A DNA stretch of 64,000 nucleotides from Xenophilus arseniciresistens (GTDB taxonomy: Bacteria; Pseudomonadota; Gammaproteobacteria; Burkholderiales; Burkholderiaceae_C), in contig NZ_JAQIPB010000006.1 of assembly GCF_028023875.1 (NCBI RefSeq), forward strand, positions 1-64,000, written 5' to 3'. Every line of letters begins with the position of its first letter. Position 1 is the first letter of the stretch. Below, in pieces: positions 56,101 to 63,599 of this stretch. A program made the translations under genes and the position numbers. The notes beneath the pieces were generated by a model that did not search any database, was not told the DNA's origin, and saw only the letters and a program-made list of their open reading frames with translations.

Positions 56101-56693
56101 AGGTGTGGGAGGCCACGGGCCCGCGCGTGGCTGGCACCGGCCGCCAGGCCCGGCCACGCGCCGGCGCGCCCGCGCCGCCGCCCGCCACGGCTTCGCTGCT
56201 GCGCGAGGTGCCCGTGCACGAGGCGCCGCTGCAACTGCCGCTTGCCAGCGAAGGCGAGGAGATCGTGGGCGACTATGCCGCCATGGGCTTCACCTTGCGC
56301 CGCCATCCGCTGGCGCTGCTGCGGCCCCGGCTGGCGCGGCTGCGGCTGCTGAGCGCGCGCGAGCTCGAAGCCGTGCCCCATGGCCGCACGGTGCGCGCCT
56401 GCGGCATCGTCACCGTGCGCCAGCGTCCGGGCACGGCCAAGGGCACCATCTTCGTCACGCTCGAGGACGAGACCGGCCCCGTGAACGTGATCGTCTGGCC
56501 GGGCGTGGTCGAGGCCTGGCGCGTGCCGCTGCTGCAGTCGCAGCTGCTGGCCGTGCAGGGGCAGTGGCAATGCGCGCAGAACGAGGAGGCCGGTGGCGGC
56601 CAGGTGCGGCACCTGATCGCCGCGCGATTCAAGGACCTGACCCCCTGGCTGGGCCAGTTGGCCAAGCGCCAGCGCAGCCGGGACTTTCATTGA
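53184..56693 (+). CDS. dnaE2: DnaE2 (ImuC), error-prone DNA polymerase III alpha-like
   Basis: This 1169-residue C-family polymerase starts with a PHP domain (YTELHAITNFSFQRGASHPEEL). The palm carries Asp446, Asp448 and Asp450 in PPDIDVDFEH, and KILCQGRGSSANSAVCYCLGI is the polymerase hallmark. It copies past lesions in the SOS response with ImuA and ImuB. Two low-complexity stretches enlarge it slightly over typical DnaE2 (about 1050-1080): an acidic insertion near residue 210 and an Arg/Gln-rich piece near 890-905. An OB domain and the C-terminal RHLIAARFKDLTPWLG block are intact, so it should be active. Confidence 0.95.
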   Translation: MPDLSAKEEAARHGRRSTLPQALPPGPQRPGLPAYTELHAITNFSFQRGASHPEELAVHAWSRGYCGLAITDECSVAGVVRAMVGLKEFIEDLDELERKEPERPKLPRNPDFRLLYGSEFRLERYTLVALARDLKSWGQLCETITAARTQDEVQKGRYQLEGGLAALAALRDCELLFVPHRHSGAPIDIDTLVADLRAVAEQVVPPADPAQPDEEAPPGLWLAVELHHELDDDLWLAALQQAGERSGVPCVAAGGVRMHVRSRKPLLDVLTAVDLGRPVAECGLARAANAERHLRSRMRLARTYPAQLLARTMQVRARCGFSLEALRKHYQYPLELVEPNETAAQTLRRKTWAGAQQRYPGGVPESVQVQVRRELDLIIELGYEMFFLTVEDIVAFAREKKILCQGRGSSANSAVCYCLGITALAPDDANLLFERFLSRERKEPPDIDVDFEHQRREEVIQYIYGKYGRERAAIAAVVIAWRTRSAIRDVGKALGVDARLIDAFAKDHHWFDSLGPGQEASAQSVMTEGVIASLQQAMDKSGAVAPPHKLHLWVELARTLRGFPRHLSQHVGGFVLTEGRLTSLVPVENASMKDRSVIQWDKDDLEAMGMLKVDVLALGMLSAIRRALRFMNDWRGTQCEMHQLPNDDEATYDMICAADTIGVFQIESRAQMSMLPRLRPRCYYDLVVEVAIVRPGPIHGGMVHPYLKQRERQRRGDPIVLAKEELDDALGRTLGVPIFQEQVMQIAMIAAGFTADEADRLRRAMAAWKKKGGIDRFHDQLVEGMVARDYDRAFAEAIFKQCEGFGEYGFPESHAASFALLVTVSAWLKCHEPACFLAALLDSQPMGFYTPSQLVQDARRHGVQVRPVDVMASEWDSTLEPRTPGFESPQLEPRHAARQGRQQGRGQPAVRLGLSRIEGLSQAGAQRLIEARAQQPFCSVEDLALRAALDSRDMAALAGAEALRALAGHRRQQVWEATGPRVAGTGRQARPRAGAPAPPPATASLLREVPVHEAPLQLPLASEGEEIVGDYAAMGFTLRRHPLALLRPRLARLRLLSARELEAVPHGRTVRACGIVTVRQRPGTAKGTIFVTLEDETGPVNVIVWPGVVEAWRVPLLQSQLLAVQGQWQCAQNEEAGGGQVRHLIAARFKDLTPWLGQLAKRQRSRDFH

Positions 56694-56700
56694 GCGAGCC

Positions 56701-57267
56701 ATGCGACGCGAACATCCCGACTCTTTTGCGAACACCGTGGTATGGCTGAAGCCGCCCCCTGAGATCGCGAACGCGCTGGTGGCGCATCGCAAGCATTGGT
56801 GGTGGCTCAGCCACAAGCACTTTCCCGCCGCGCACCGCCTGCACCTGAGCATGCACAACCTGGGACCGCTGGACGATGAAGAGATCGGGCAGGTCTCGCA
56901 CATCCTGTCGGGCGTGCGTGTGAAGGCTTTCGATCTGGCGCTGACATGGTCGGGTGTGTGGACCAGCAAGGTCGCGGTTGCATGCCCGCAGGCCCACGAG
57001 GGCTTGACGCAACTGCATGCGGCGCTGGCCCGGCATCTGCACGGCAGGCTGACCCGGCAGAGCTGGTCGCCGCACGTCACGCTGGCCTGGAATGTGCCGT
57101 GGGCTGGTGCGGCCCGGCTGACGCCCCTGCACTGGCCCGTGCGCGAGTTCCTGCTCGTGCGTTCATGGCACGGCGAAGAGGCTCGCCATGAGGTGCTGAG
57201 CCGTTACCAGCTGGAACCATTGCGCCCGGGTGCCTGCCATGCCGGCCGACATACAGCCGCCGCCTGA
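56701..57267 (+). CDS. 2H phosphoesterase (2'-5' RNA ligase/LigT-like)
   Basis: This 188-residue protein has the paired motifs of 2H enzymes, here His48-x-Ser50 (RLHLSMH) and His125-x-Thr127 (PHVTLAW). Members open or close 2',3'-cyclic phosphates on RNA ends or nucleotides. It begins 7 bases after the dnaE2 stop, so it may be the fourth gene of the SOS operon, though no LexA box of its own is visible. Link to repair is by position only. The start MRREHPDSF is chosen as the first ATG after dnaE2. Confidence 0.78.
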   Translation: MRREHPDSFANTVVWLKPPPEIANALVAHRKHWWWLSHKHFPAAHRLHLSMHNLGPLDDEEIGQVSHILSGVRVKAFDLALTWSGVWTSKVAVACPQAHEGLTQLHAALARHLHGRLTRQSWSPHVTLAWNVPWAGAARLTPLHWPVREFLLVRSWHGEEARHEVLSRYQLEPLRPGACHAGRHTAAA

Positions 57268-57311
57268 TCCGCTAGGCTGTTCATCAACCCAAGTCCTGTC
57301 GTCTTCCGCCC

Positions 57312-58232
57312 ATGCTGCTCGAAACCCCCATCGGCCCGCCGCCACCCGCGCCCGACCTGCCGCCAGGCATTCCGCCTCCCACGCCGCCGTTCCCCGACCT
57401 GCCTCCCGAAGGCGATCCGCCACCGGGCGAGCCGCCGGTCTGGGAGCCCGGCCGCGAGCCGCCCGTGGCCGACCCGCCGCTGCACCGCGCGGGCGATCCG
57501 CTCGGGCGCACGCACGCACGGCGGCTGCGCGAACTGCACCGGTCGGCCGGCTGGCCCTGCGGCGATATTGTCGAAGTCGAGCTGCTGGCCGCGGGCCTGC
57601 TCACTCGCGAACGCACTGCCTCCGGCCATGAAACGCTGCGCCTGAGCGACGCGGGCATTGCCCATCTGGCCCAGGCCCACAGCGGCAACCGCGCGCGCCT
57701 GGGGGCGCATGAAGCGCTGGTCGAACAGGTGGCGCGGCAGATGACGCGCAACGGCCGGCTGGCCTGGCGCGGCCTTCGTCTGCGCGCGCGCCTGGCCGTG
57801 GCCGACGAGGGGAAAGAGGAGGGCGCCACCGCCGCGCGCTGGTGCATGGCCTGCCCCGACGTGTTCTCCATCCGCAACACCAGCGTGGAGGCCTACTGCC
57901 ACCCCATCGTGCACGAGATCAAGGTCAGCCGCGCCGACCTGCTGGGCGACCTGCGCAAGGCCGACAAGCGGGCCGCCTACCTGGACCTGGGCGGCGAGTG
58001 CTGGTACGTGCTGGGGCAGGACGCGACGGGCCGCGCCATCGCTGCGCCCGAGGAGGTGTCCGAAGGCTGCGGCGTGCTGATGCAGGAGGGCGCGCGACTG
58101 GTGGTGGCGCGCGCGGCCGTGCACCGGCCCGTGGAAAGGCTGCCCTTCGCCGTCTGGATGGCGCTGGCCAAGGCCCAGCCCCTGGACGGCTTCGACGACG
58201 ACGCGCAGGACAGCCTGATCGCCTGCCATTGA
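57312..58232 (+). CDS. Unrecognised protein: proline-rich N-terminus, winged-helix-like region, PD...ExK nuclease-like core
   Basis: This 306-residue protein has three visible parts. Residues 1-56 are proline-rich (26 prolines) and look disordered. Residues about 64-120 resemble a winged helix (RTHARRLRELHRSAGW, then a GLLTRERTASGHETLRLSDAGIA-type wing, written here as separate blocks). The C-terminal part has CPDVFSI (Asp183) and, 19 residues later, HEIKVSR (Glu202-x-Lys204), the spacing and chemistry of PD-(D/E)xK nucleases, followed by KRAAYLDLGGECWYVL, typical of the next strand-helix. It follows the SOS cassette on the same strand after 45 bases. MmcB-like repair endonucleases are the nearest idea. 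No Shine-Dalgarno sequence is evident. Confidence 0.6.
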   Translation: MLLETPIGPPPPAPDLPPGIPPPTPPFPDLPPEGDPPPGEPPVWEPGREPPVADPPLHRAGDPLGRTHARRLRELHRSAGWPCGDIVEVELLAAGLLTRERTASGHETLRLSDAGIAHLAQAHSGNRARLGAHEALVEQVARQMTRNGRLAWRGLRLRARLAVADEGKEEGATAARWCMACPDVFSIRNTSVEAYCHPIVHEIKVSRADLLGDLRKADKRAAYLDLGGECWYVLGQDATGRAIAAPEEVSEGCGVLMQEGARLVVARAAVHRPVERLPFAVWMALAKAQPLDGFDDDAQDSLIACH

Positions 58233-58260
58233 GCGATCGAGCGATCGAGCGCTTGAGCGA
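58231..58260. repeat. Short tandem repeat, 8-base unit GAGCGATC
   Basis: Two exact copies of GAGCGATC are followed by GAGCGCTT and GAGCGA. The array starts inside the stop codon of the nuclease-like gene (TGA at 58230-58232). Each unit overlap contains the palindrome CGATCG. It may be a slippage product or a small stem-forming element. Confidence 0.6.
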
Positions 58261-58386
58261 GGCCGCGCACATCGCCTTGGCGGGCGACGACCTGCGGCCT
58301 GCCTGATGGCCTACAGGCGCGCGCAACCCCTGCTTTTAGCGTGAGCCCATCGCATTCTTTCTTGTTGAACGCCGAAGGAGCCCACG

Positions 58387-58566
58387 ATGTCCCAACTGCC
58401 TGCTTCCGTCCCCGAAGTCGACGAAGAACAGCTCGTCGAACAGGCCAACACCGAATCCGAAGTCCGGCTGGCCGAGCTGGACGACGAGGAAGATCCGCGC
58501 CCCGACCAGCCGCCCTTGAAGGCAGGAGTTCACACGCTGGAGCCCGGGCCTGCGGGCAAGTCCTGA
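58387..58566 (+). CDS. Small acidic protein (59 residues)
   Basis: The frame starts at an ATG with AGGAG six bases ahead. The product is strongly acidic in its middle (VDEEQLVEQ, LAELDDEEDPRPD) and has a proline-rich tail; it has no signal or membrane segment and is probably disordered. The good ribosome site and genome-like codons support translation. I do not recognise the family. Confidence 0.5.
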   Translation: MSQLPASVPEVDEEQLVEQANTESEVRLAELDDEEDPRPDQPPLKAGVHTLEPGPAGKS

Positions 58567-58683
58567 GCCCCTGCGTGGGTCGGCCTCCACAGAATCTTGA
58601 CCGTGCGTGCAAGCGCACTTCATGCGGGGTGGCTTCAATGCCGGGACGGCACAAGCCACACCGCCCACAGGAGGGACCCATCC

Positions 58684-58869
58684 ATGACAACGATTGCCGA
58701 CTTCCTCGTGATGCAACTGCTGGTGCTGCTGACGCTCTTCGCCATCTACTGGGTGCGCGAGCGCATGGCCGAAAAGCGCGCAGCCCTTCTGGATGCATCG
58801 GACAGCCATGCACCGCCCGCCCAGCCGCGCCTGCGCCAGGTTTCTGCCGTGGCCGCGGCCAGCGCCTGA
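58684..58869 (+). CDS. Small single-pass membrane protein (61 residues)
   Basis: The predicted protein has one transmembrane helix at about 8-24 (LVMQLLVLLTLFAIYWV), followed by a positively charged RERMAEKRA segment and a flexible tail, giving an N-out/C-in topology by the positive-inside rule. AGGAGGGA lies 8 bases before the ATG. It lies between a small acidic-protein gene and the tRNA. Function unknown. Confidence 0.5.
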   Translation: MTTIADFLVMQLLVLLTLFAIYWVRERMAEKRAALLDASDSHAPPAQPRLRQVSAVAAASA

Positions 58870-58891
58870 AAAGACAGCGCCATTCCCACAG

Positions 58892-58897
58892 TAGAAT
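58892..58897 (+). promoter_or_regulatory. Probable -10 element of the tRNA-Gly gene
   Basis: TAGAAT lies 10 bases before the tRNA 5' end, one mismatch from TATAAT. A weak -35 candidate, TGAAAA, lies at 58867-58872 with a 19-base spacer and overlaps the end of the small membrane protein gene. Confidence 0.4.
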
Positions 58898-58907
58898 CCG
58901 CGCCGCT

Positions 58908-58981
58908 GCGGGTGTAGTTCAATGGTAGAACGGCAGCTTCCCAAGCTTCATACGAGGGTTCGATTCCCTTCACCCGCTCCA
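58908..58981 (+). tRNA. tRNA-Gly (CCC anticodon)
   Basis: A 74-base cloverleaf with encoded CCA end reads glycine codon GGG. The acceptor arm GCGGGTG/CACCCGC, D arm GTTC/GAAC, T arm GAGGG/CCCTT (one G-U) and TTCGATT loop are intact. The anticodon is CCC at 58940-58942 in loop TTCCCAA. The anticodon stem GCAGC/GCTTC contains one C-U mismatch at its second pair (58934:58948). It matches the general form of the E. coli glyU tRNA. No integrase or duplicated tRNA end was seen, so the gene is not an occupied insertion site here. Confidence 0.96.
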
Positions 58982-59108
58982 TCTGCTCCTGTGCTTTCAT
59001 GCGCAAGCAGACCTTTGCAAAGGCGGCCAACCTGAGGGCCACCCCCGAATCGGACCGATGCGTCCACCCTTTGGCGCTTTGTTCTGAAGCCCCGACCTCT
59101 CCCTCTGC

Positions 59109-60035
59109 TCAATAGCCCAGTCGCGCGCCCGAGTCGCGTCGGTTGACTTCGTAGAACAGGCTGCGCAGCCAGCGGTTGGGCGCATCGTTGTGCATGCGCC
59201 GGTGCCAGAACTGCTGCACCTGCAGCTGCGGCGGCTTGAAGGGCAGCGCGATCTGCTGCAGCGGGATGTGCCGGCCCACCGCGGTCGCGATGTCCTGTGG
59301 CACGGTGGCCACCAGGTTCGTGCCCGGCAGCAGCGCAATCAGGCTCATGAAGTGCGAAAGCTCCAGCGTCACCTGCCGGTGCCAGCCCCTGGATTCCAGC
59401 CAGCTGTCCAGCAGATGCTCGCGGCCATCGGGGCGCACCAGCACATGCCGGGCGGCCAGGTACTGCTTGAGCGTCACGCGCCGGCCCGCCCATTCGTGGT
59501 CGGCGCTGGTGATGCATTCATAGCTGCTCGTGAACAGCGCCTGCTGAAAGTAGCCCGCCTTTTGCAGATCGGGAAAGTAGCCCACGGCGAGGTCCGCTTC
59601 TCCCTTTTCCAGCGCGTCTGCCGCCGCCGCCCGTGGCCGCGACACCGCGTGCAGATGCACACCGGGCGCCTCGTCCTGCAGACGCCGCAGCACGCCGGGC
59701 AGGAAGGCCACCTCGCCGATGTCCGGCGTGAGGATCGTGAAGCTGCGCCGGGCCTGGGCCGGATCGAACTGCGGGGGCAGCAGGATTTCCGACTGGATCG
59801 TCTGCACGACGCGGCGCACCACCGGCGCCAGTTGCTGCGCGCGCGGCGTGGGCTCCATGGTGGCGGCCGTGCGCACGAACAGCGCGTCGTCGAAGGTCTT
59901 TCGCAGCCGCGCGAGCGCGCCGCTGGTGGCTGACTGGCTCAGGCCGATCGCCTCGGCACTGCGGTTCACGCTGCGCGTGCGCATCAGCGTGTCGAACACC
60001 ACCAGCAGATTCAGGTCGACGGATCGAATATCCAT
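59109..60035 (-). CDS. LysR-family regulator (NodD/NahR-like group) of the aromatic module
   Basis: This 308-residue regulator starts MDIRSVDLNLLVVFDTLMRTRSVNRSAEAI, the typical NodD/NahR/LinR-type HTH opening, and has a co-inducer domain beginning at RRSFTILTPDIGEVAFLP. It is divergent from the dioxygenase gene across 144 bases, so it probably activates the dioxygenase-hydrolase-hydroxylase genes in response to an aromatic acid. The ATG at 60035 is set by the conserved start; the open frame extends 25 codons upstream into the promoter region. Confidence 0.88.
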   Translation of the reverse strand: MDIRSVDLNLLVVFDTLMRTRSVNRSAEAIGLSQSATSGALARLRKTFDDALFVRTAATMEPTPRAQQLAPVVRRVVQTIQSEILLPPQFDPAQARRSFTILTPDIGEVAFLPGVLRRLQDEAPGVHLHAVSRPRAAAADALEKGEADLAVGYFPDLQKAGYFQQALFTSSYECITSADHEWAGRRVTLKQYLAARHVLVRPDGREHLLDSWLESRGWHRQVTLELSHFMSLIALLPGTNLVATVPQDIATAVGRHIPLQQIALPFKPPQLQVQQFWHRRMHNDAPNRWLRSLFYEVNRRDSGARLGY

Positions 60036-60179
60036 GAAGCCGATTTTATGAATCGGCCAGATCGTCTGTACAGCGCTGGGGCAGCTTCCTACGATCCGGG
60101 CCGGAGACACGAATTGCAGACCCTCAGACCTTCACCGTGCTGGGCGCTTGACGGGCCTGCCACCCAAGGAGATTGCTGG

Positions 60180-61082
60180 ATGAGTTCCCCCTGGATCGAG
60201 GGATTGCGCAGCGTGGCGCTGCATGTGCCCGACCTGGCCAAGGCCGAAGATTTCTACACCCGCACCTGGCGGCTCGAGGTGGCCGCGCGCACCGAAGACG
60301 CGCTCTACCTGCGCGGCACCGGCACCGACGGCTACCTGCTGGCCCTGCACCAGGGCGGCGAGCAGCCGCAGATCCGGCAGGTCACCCTGCGGGCGCGCAG
60401 CCATGAAGCGCTGGCGCAGGTCCAGCAGCGGGCCCTTGCGGCGGGTGCCACGCTGATCGCGGCGCCCCACGCACTGACGCACGATCCGGCGGGCGGGACC
60501 GGCATGACGTTCAGGGATCCGCACGGCCGGGTGTTCCAGGTGGTGCATGGCGATGCCCGTCACGAGCCGGCCGCGCCCATGCCGGACCGGCCGATCCGGC
60601 TGACCCATGTGGTGCTCAACACCCATGCGGTCGACCAGACGCAAGCCTTTCTCGAACAGGCACTGGGCTTTCGGCTTGCCGATCGCACGGCCATCATGGC
60701 TTTCATGAACTGCGACCGCGACCATCACACGATCGCGCTGGGCATTTCCGACAACGACGCGCTCAACCACATCGCCTTCCTGATGCCCGACTTCGAGTCG
60801 GTCATGCGCGGCGGCGGCCGCATGAAGGACGCCGGCTTCGCTATTCAGTGGGGGCCGGGGCGTCACGGGCCGGGCAACAACCTCTTCAACTACTTCATCG
60901 ACCCCTTCGGCGTGGTGATCGAGTACACGGCCGAAGTCGAGCAGATCGACGACAGCTACGTCAGCCATGGGCCCGAGCACTGGAAGTGGCCCAGCGGCCG
61001 CGTCGACCAGTGGGGCATCTCCGCGCCCCCCGGGGCCACGCTCAAGGAGGCGCAGCGCCGCATCCTGTTCGCGCCTTCCTGA
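60180..61082 (+). CDS. Two-domain VOC extradiol dioxygenase
   Basis: This 300-residue protein has two vicinal-oxygen-chelate domains (about 5-125 and 138-255). The C-terminal one carries a complete metal triad: His143 (RLTHVVLN), His197 (LNHIAFLM) and Glu248 (VIEYTAE). This is the class I extradiol dioxygenase layout, which cleaves catechols or related rings with Fe(II) or Mn(II). With an MhpA-like hydroxylase and an FAH-family hydrolase following, it should cleave the hydroxylated aromatic product. The precise substrate, perhaps a dihydroxyphenyl-alkanoate or a catechol, cannot be fixed by eye. Confidence 0.85.
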   Translation: MSSPWIEGLRSVALHVPDLAKAEDFYTRTWRLEVAARTEDALYLRGTGTDGYLLALHQGGEQPQIRQVTLRARSHEALAQVQQRALAAGATLIAAPHALTHDPAGGTGMTFRDPHGRVFQVVHGDARHEPAAPMPDRPIRLTHVVLNTHAVDQTQAFLEQALGFRLADRTAIMAFMNCDRDHHTIALGISDNDALNHIAFLMPDFESVMRGGGRMKDAGFAIQWGPGRHGPGNNLFNYFIDPFGVVIEYTAEVEQIDDSYVSHGPEHWKWPSGRVDQWGISAPPGATLKEAQRRILFAPS

Positions 61083-61120
61083 GCCCAGTTTTCCCTTTCT
61101 CTTTTTCCTTGCGATCCACC

Positions 61121-61987
61121 ATGAAGTTCACCACCTATATGCGCAACGGCGCCCCCCGCCTGGCCGTGGTCGACGGCGACCGGCTCATCGACCTGAACGA
61201 GGCCGACGCGCGCATTCCAGCGGACCTGCGCCTGGCGCTGCAGGCCGGCGTCGACCTCGGCGCGGCAGCGCAAGCCGCGCTGGAGAGCGAGGCCGCGCGA
61301 CAGCCGCTGGCTGGCGTGAAGCTGGCACCGCTGGTGCCCGAGCCGGGCAAGACCATCTGCCTGGGCCTGAACTACTTCGACCATGCCAAGGAGGGCGGGC
61401 GCGAGAAGCCGGACTACCCCTGGTTCTTCTTCCGGGGCGCCAGTTCGCTGATCGCCCATGGCGATGCCGGCGTGGTGCCGCGCGTGTCCTCGCGCTTCGA
61501 CTACGAGGCCGAACTGGCCGTGGTGATCGGTCGCCGCGTGCCGCGCCATGTGACGCAGGCCGATGCGTTGCAGTACGTCTTCGGCTACAGCTGCTTCAAC
61601 GACATGAGCGTGCGCGACTACCAGAAGCGCACGCCGCAATGGACCATCGGCAAGAACTTCGACGGGACCGGCGGCTTCGGGCCCGTGCTGGTGACGGCCG
61701 ACGAACTGCCGCCCGGTGCGACGGGCCTGAGGATCCAGGGCCGGCTCAATGGCCAGCTCATGCAGGATGCCAACACCACCGACATGATCTTCAATGTGGC
61801 CGAGACCCTGGCCCTGCTGGCCGAGGTGCTCACCCTGGAGCCGGGCGACGTGGTCGTGATGGGCACGCCAGCCGGCGTGGGTCAGGCGCGCAACCCGCCG
61901 GTGTGGATGAAGGCCGGTGACAGCTACGAGGTGGAGATCGAGCGCATCGGCACCCTCGTCAACCCGATCGTGGCGGAAGCCGCATGA
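61121..61987 (+). CDS. Fumarylacetoacetate-hydrolase-family hydrolase
   Basis: This 288-residue protein has the FAH fold: GLNYFDHAKEGG, Glu-x-Glu metal ligands in DYEAELAVVIG, Asp in SCFNDMSVRDYQ, GKNFDGTGGFGP and VVMGTPAGVG. Such enzymes hydrolyse or decarboxylate ring-fission products such as acylpyruvates. The ATG at 61121 begins the conserved KFTTYMRNGAPRLAVV strand. It lies 38 bases after the dioxygenase gene, and its stop overlaps the start of the hydroxylase gene by 4 bases, so the three work in sequence. Confidence 0.87.
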   Translation: MKFTTYMRNGAPRLAVVDGDRLIDLNEADARIPADLRLALQAGVDLGAAAQAALESEAARQPLAGVKLAPLVPEPGKTICLGLNYFDHAKEGGREKPDYPWFFFRGASSLIAHGDAGVVPRVSSRFDYEAELAVVIGRRVPRHVTQADALQYVFGYSCFNDMSVRDYQKRTPQWTIGKNFDGTGGFGPVLVTADELPPGATGLRIQGRLNGQLMQDANTTDMIFNVAETLALLAEVLTLEPGDVVVMGTPAGVGQARNPPVWMKAGDSYEVEIERIGTLVNPIVAEAA

Positions 61988-63546
61988 ACGACGCCGCGCT
62001 GTACGACGTGGCCATCGTCGGCTATGGCCCGGCGGGGCAGGTGGCTGCCGGGCTGCTGGGCTTGCGCGGGCTCAGGGTCTACGTGTGCGAACGGCTGCCC
62101 GATGTGTACGAGATTCCGCGCGCCATCGCGCTGGATCACGAGATCATGCGCGTGTTCCAGCAGCTTGGCGTGGCCGAGGCGGTGCTGCCCTTCACCGAGG
62201 CTTTTTCCAACTCGGAGTACTACGGCGTCGATGGGCAACTGATCCGCCGCATGACCATGCTTGCGCCGCCCCATCCGCAGGGTTACACGCCTTCGCTGGT
62301 GTTCACGCAGCCGCCGGTGGAGCGCGCGTTGCGCGCCCGTGTGGCGCAGATGCCCAGCGTGGCGGTCGAACTCGGCGCCGAGATGACGCAGCTCGCGCAG
62401 GATGCGCAGGGCGTGACCCTCACGGTGCAGCGCGGGCAGCAGGCACGGCAGGTGCGGGCCCGCTACCTGATCGCCTGCGACGGCGGCTCCAGCGCGGTGC
62501 GCACGCAGATGGGCATGGCCCTGGAAGACCTGGACTTCGACGAACCCTGGCTGGTCGTGGACGTGCGCCTGAATGAACAGGGCCTGCGAAAGGTGCCGAA
62601 GGTGAGCGTGCAGTACTGCGAACCCGAGCGACCTTGCTCGCTGGTGCTGGGGCCGGGCAATCACCGCCGCTGGGAGATTTCGCTGCGGCCCGGGGAGGAC
62701 CCGCGGCAGGTCGCGACTGCGCAGCAGACCTGGAAGCTGCTCGCGCGATGGATCAGCCCCGAGGACGGCACCCTGTGGCGCCAGGCCAGCTACCGATTCC
62801 ACGCGCTGGTGGCCGCGCAATGGCGCAGCGGGCGGGTCTTCCTCGCCGGGGACGCGGCCCACATGCAGCCGCCCTTCCTGGGCCAGGGCATGTGCCAGGG
62901 CGTGCGGGACGCAGCAAACCTGAGCTGGAAGCTGGCGGAGGTGCTGACGGGGCGGGTGCGGGGCGACGCGGCGCAGCGGCTGCTCGACAGCTACGGCGAG
63001 GAACGCAAGGCCCATGTGCGCGAACTCACGAGCCGGATCAAGGGCGTGGGGGCGGTGATCTGCGAGCGCGACGTGCAGCGCGCACGGGCCCGCGATGCCG
63101 CGCTGCTCGCCCAGTGCGGGGGCCAGGTGCAGGACACGCCGCGCCAGGACATCCTGCCGGCGCTGACCGAGGGCCTGCTGTCGGCGCAGGCCAGCAGCGC
63201 GCGCGGCACGCTGTTTCCGCAACCCTGGCTGCGCACGGCCCAGGGCCATCAGCGCATGGACACCCTGTTCGGCAACGGCTGGCGCCTGGTGTGCCTGCAC
63301 GCCAGCGCGGACAGTCTTGCGGCCGGGCAGTCGGCATGGGACGCCGTGCAGTGGGTGGACCTGGCGCGCATGCCCGAACGCGATGGGGTGGTGGCGGACT
63401 GGATGCAGCGCCACGCCTGCGTGGCGGCGCTGGTGCGGCCCGACAACTACGTGTTCGGCGTGGCCGCCCGGGCATCCGAGATCGCCGCATTGATCGACGA
63501 GGCAGCCAGCGCGCTGGGCCTGCGCCAGCACGCGCTGTCGATGTAG
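61984..63546 (+). CDS. FAD-dependent aromatic hydroxylase, MhpA-like
   Basis: This 520-residue flavoprotein monooxygenase has the FAD motif IVGYGPAGQVAA at about 10-21, the DG motif CDGGSSAVR and the GD motif AGDAAHMQPPFLGQGMCQGVRDAANLSWKL, here quoted in overlapping parts (AGDAAHMQPPFLGQG then VRDAANLSW). Length and motifs fit 3-(3-hydroxyphenyl)propionate hydroxylase (MhpA), which adds an ortho hydroxyl group with NADH. The C-terminal thioredoxin-like domain is present. It would create the diol for the VOC dioxygenase of the same operon. Resorcinol- or phenol-type hydroxylases are close relatives, so the substrate stays open. Confidence 0.85.
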   Translation: MNDAALYDVAIVGYGPAGQVAAGLLGLRGLRVYVCERLPDVYEIPRAIALDHEIMRVFQQLGVAEAVLPFTEAFSNSEYYGVDGQLIRRMTMLAPPHPQGYTPSLVFTQPPVERALRARVAQMPSVAVELGAEMTQLAQDAQGVTLTVQRGQQARQVRARYLIACDGGSSAVRTQMGMALEDLDFDEPWLVVDVRLNEQGLRKVPKVSVQYCEPERPCSLVLGPGNHRRWEISLRPGEDPRQVATAQQTWKLLARWISPEDGTLWRQASYRFHALVAAQWRSGRVFLAGDAAHMQPPFLGQGMCQGVRDAANLSWKLAEVLTGRVRGDAAQRLLDSYGEERKAHVRELTSRIKGVGAVICERDVQRARARDAALLAQCGGQVQDTPRQDILPALTEGLLSAQASSARGTLFPQPWLRTAQGHQRMDTLFGNGWRLVCLHASADSLAAGQSAWDAVQWVDLARMPERDGVVADWMQRHACVAALVRPDNYVFGVAARASEIAALIDEAASALGLRQHALSM

Positions 63547-63599
63547 CGCTCGCACGGCGCGCCTGAACGCGCACACAGCCACAACAAAGGAGACAAGAC

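Noticed and set aside
58746-59042. Minus-strand frame containing VKGIEPSYEAWEAAVLPLNYTR
   Set aside because: It is the antisense of the tRNA-Gly gene, a well-known false protein that recurs in databases because the tRNA is conserved.
58908-59108. tRNA-Gly as an integration site for a mobile element
   Set aside because: No integrase gene, no duplicated tRNA 3' end and no composition change follow; the next gene is an ordinary LysR regulator.
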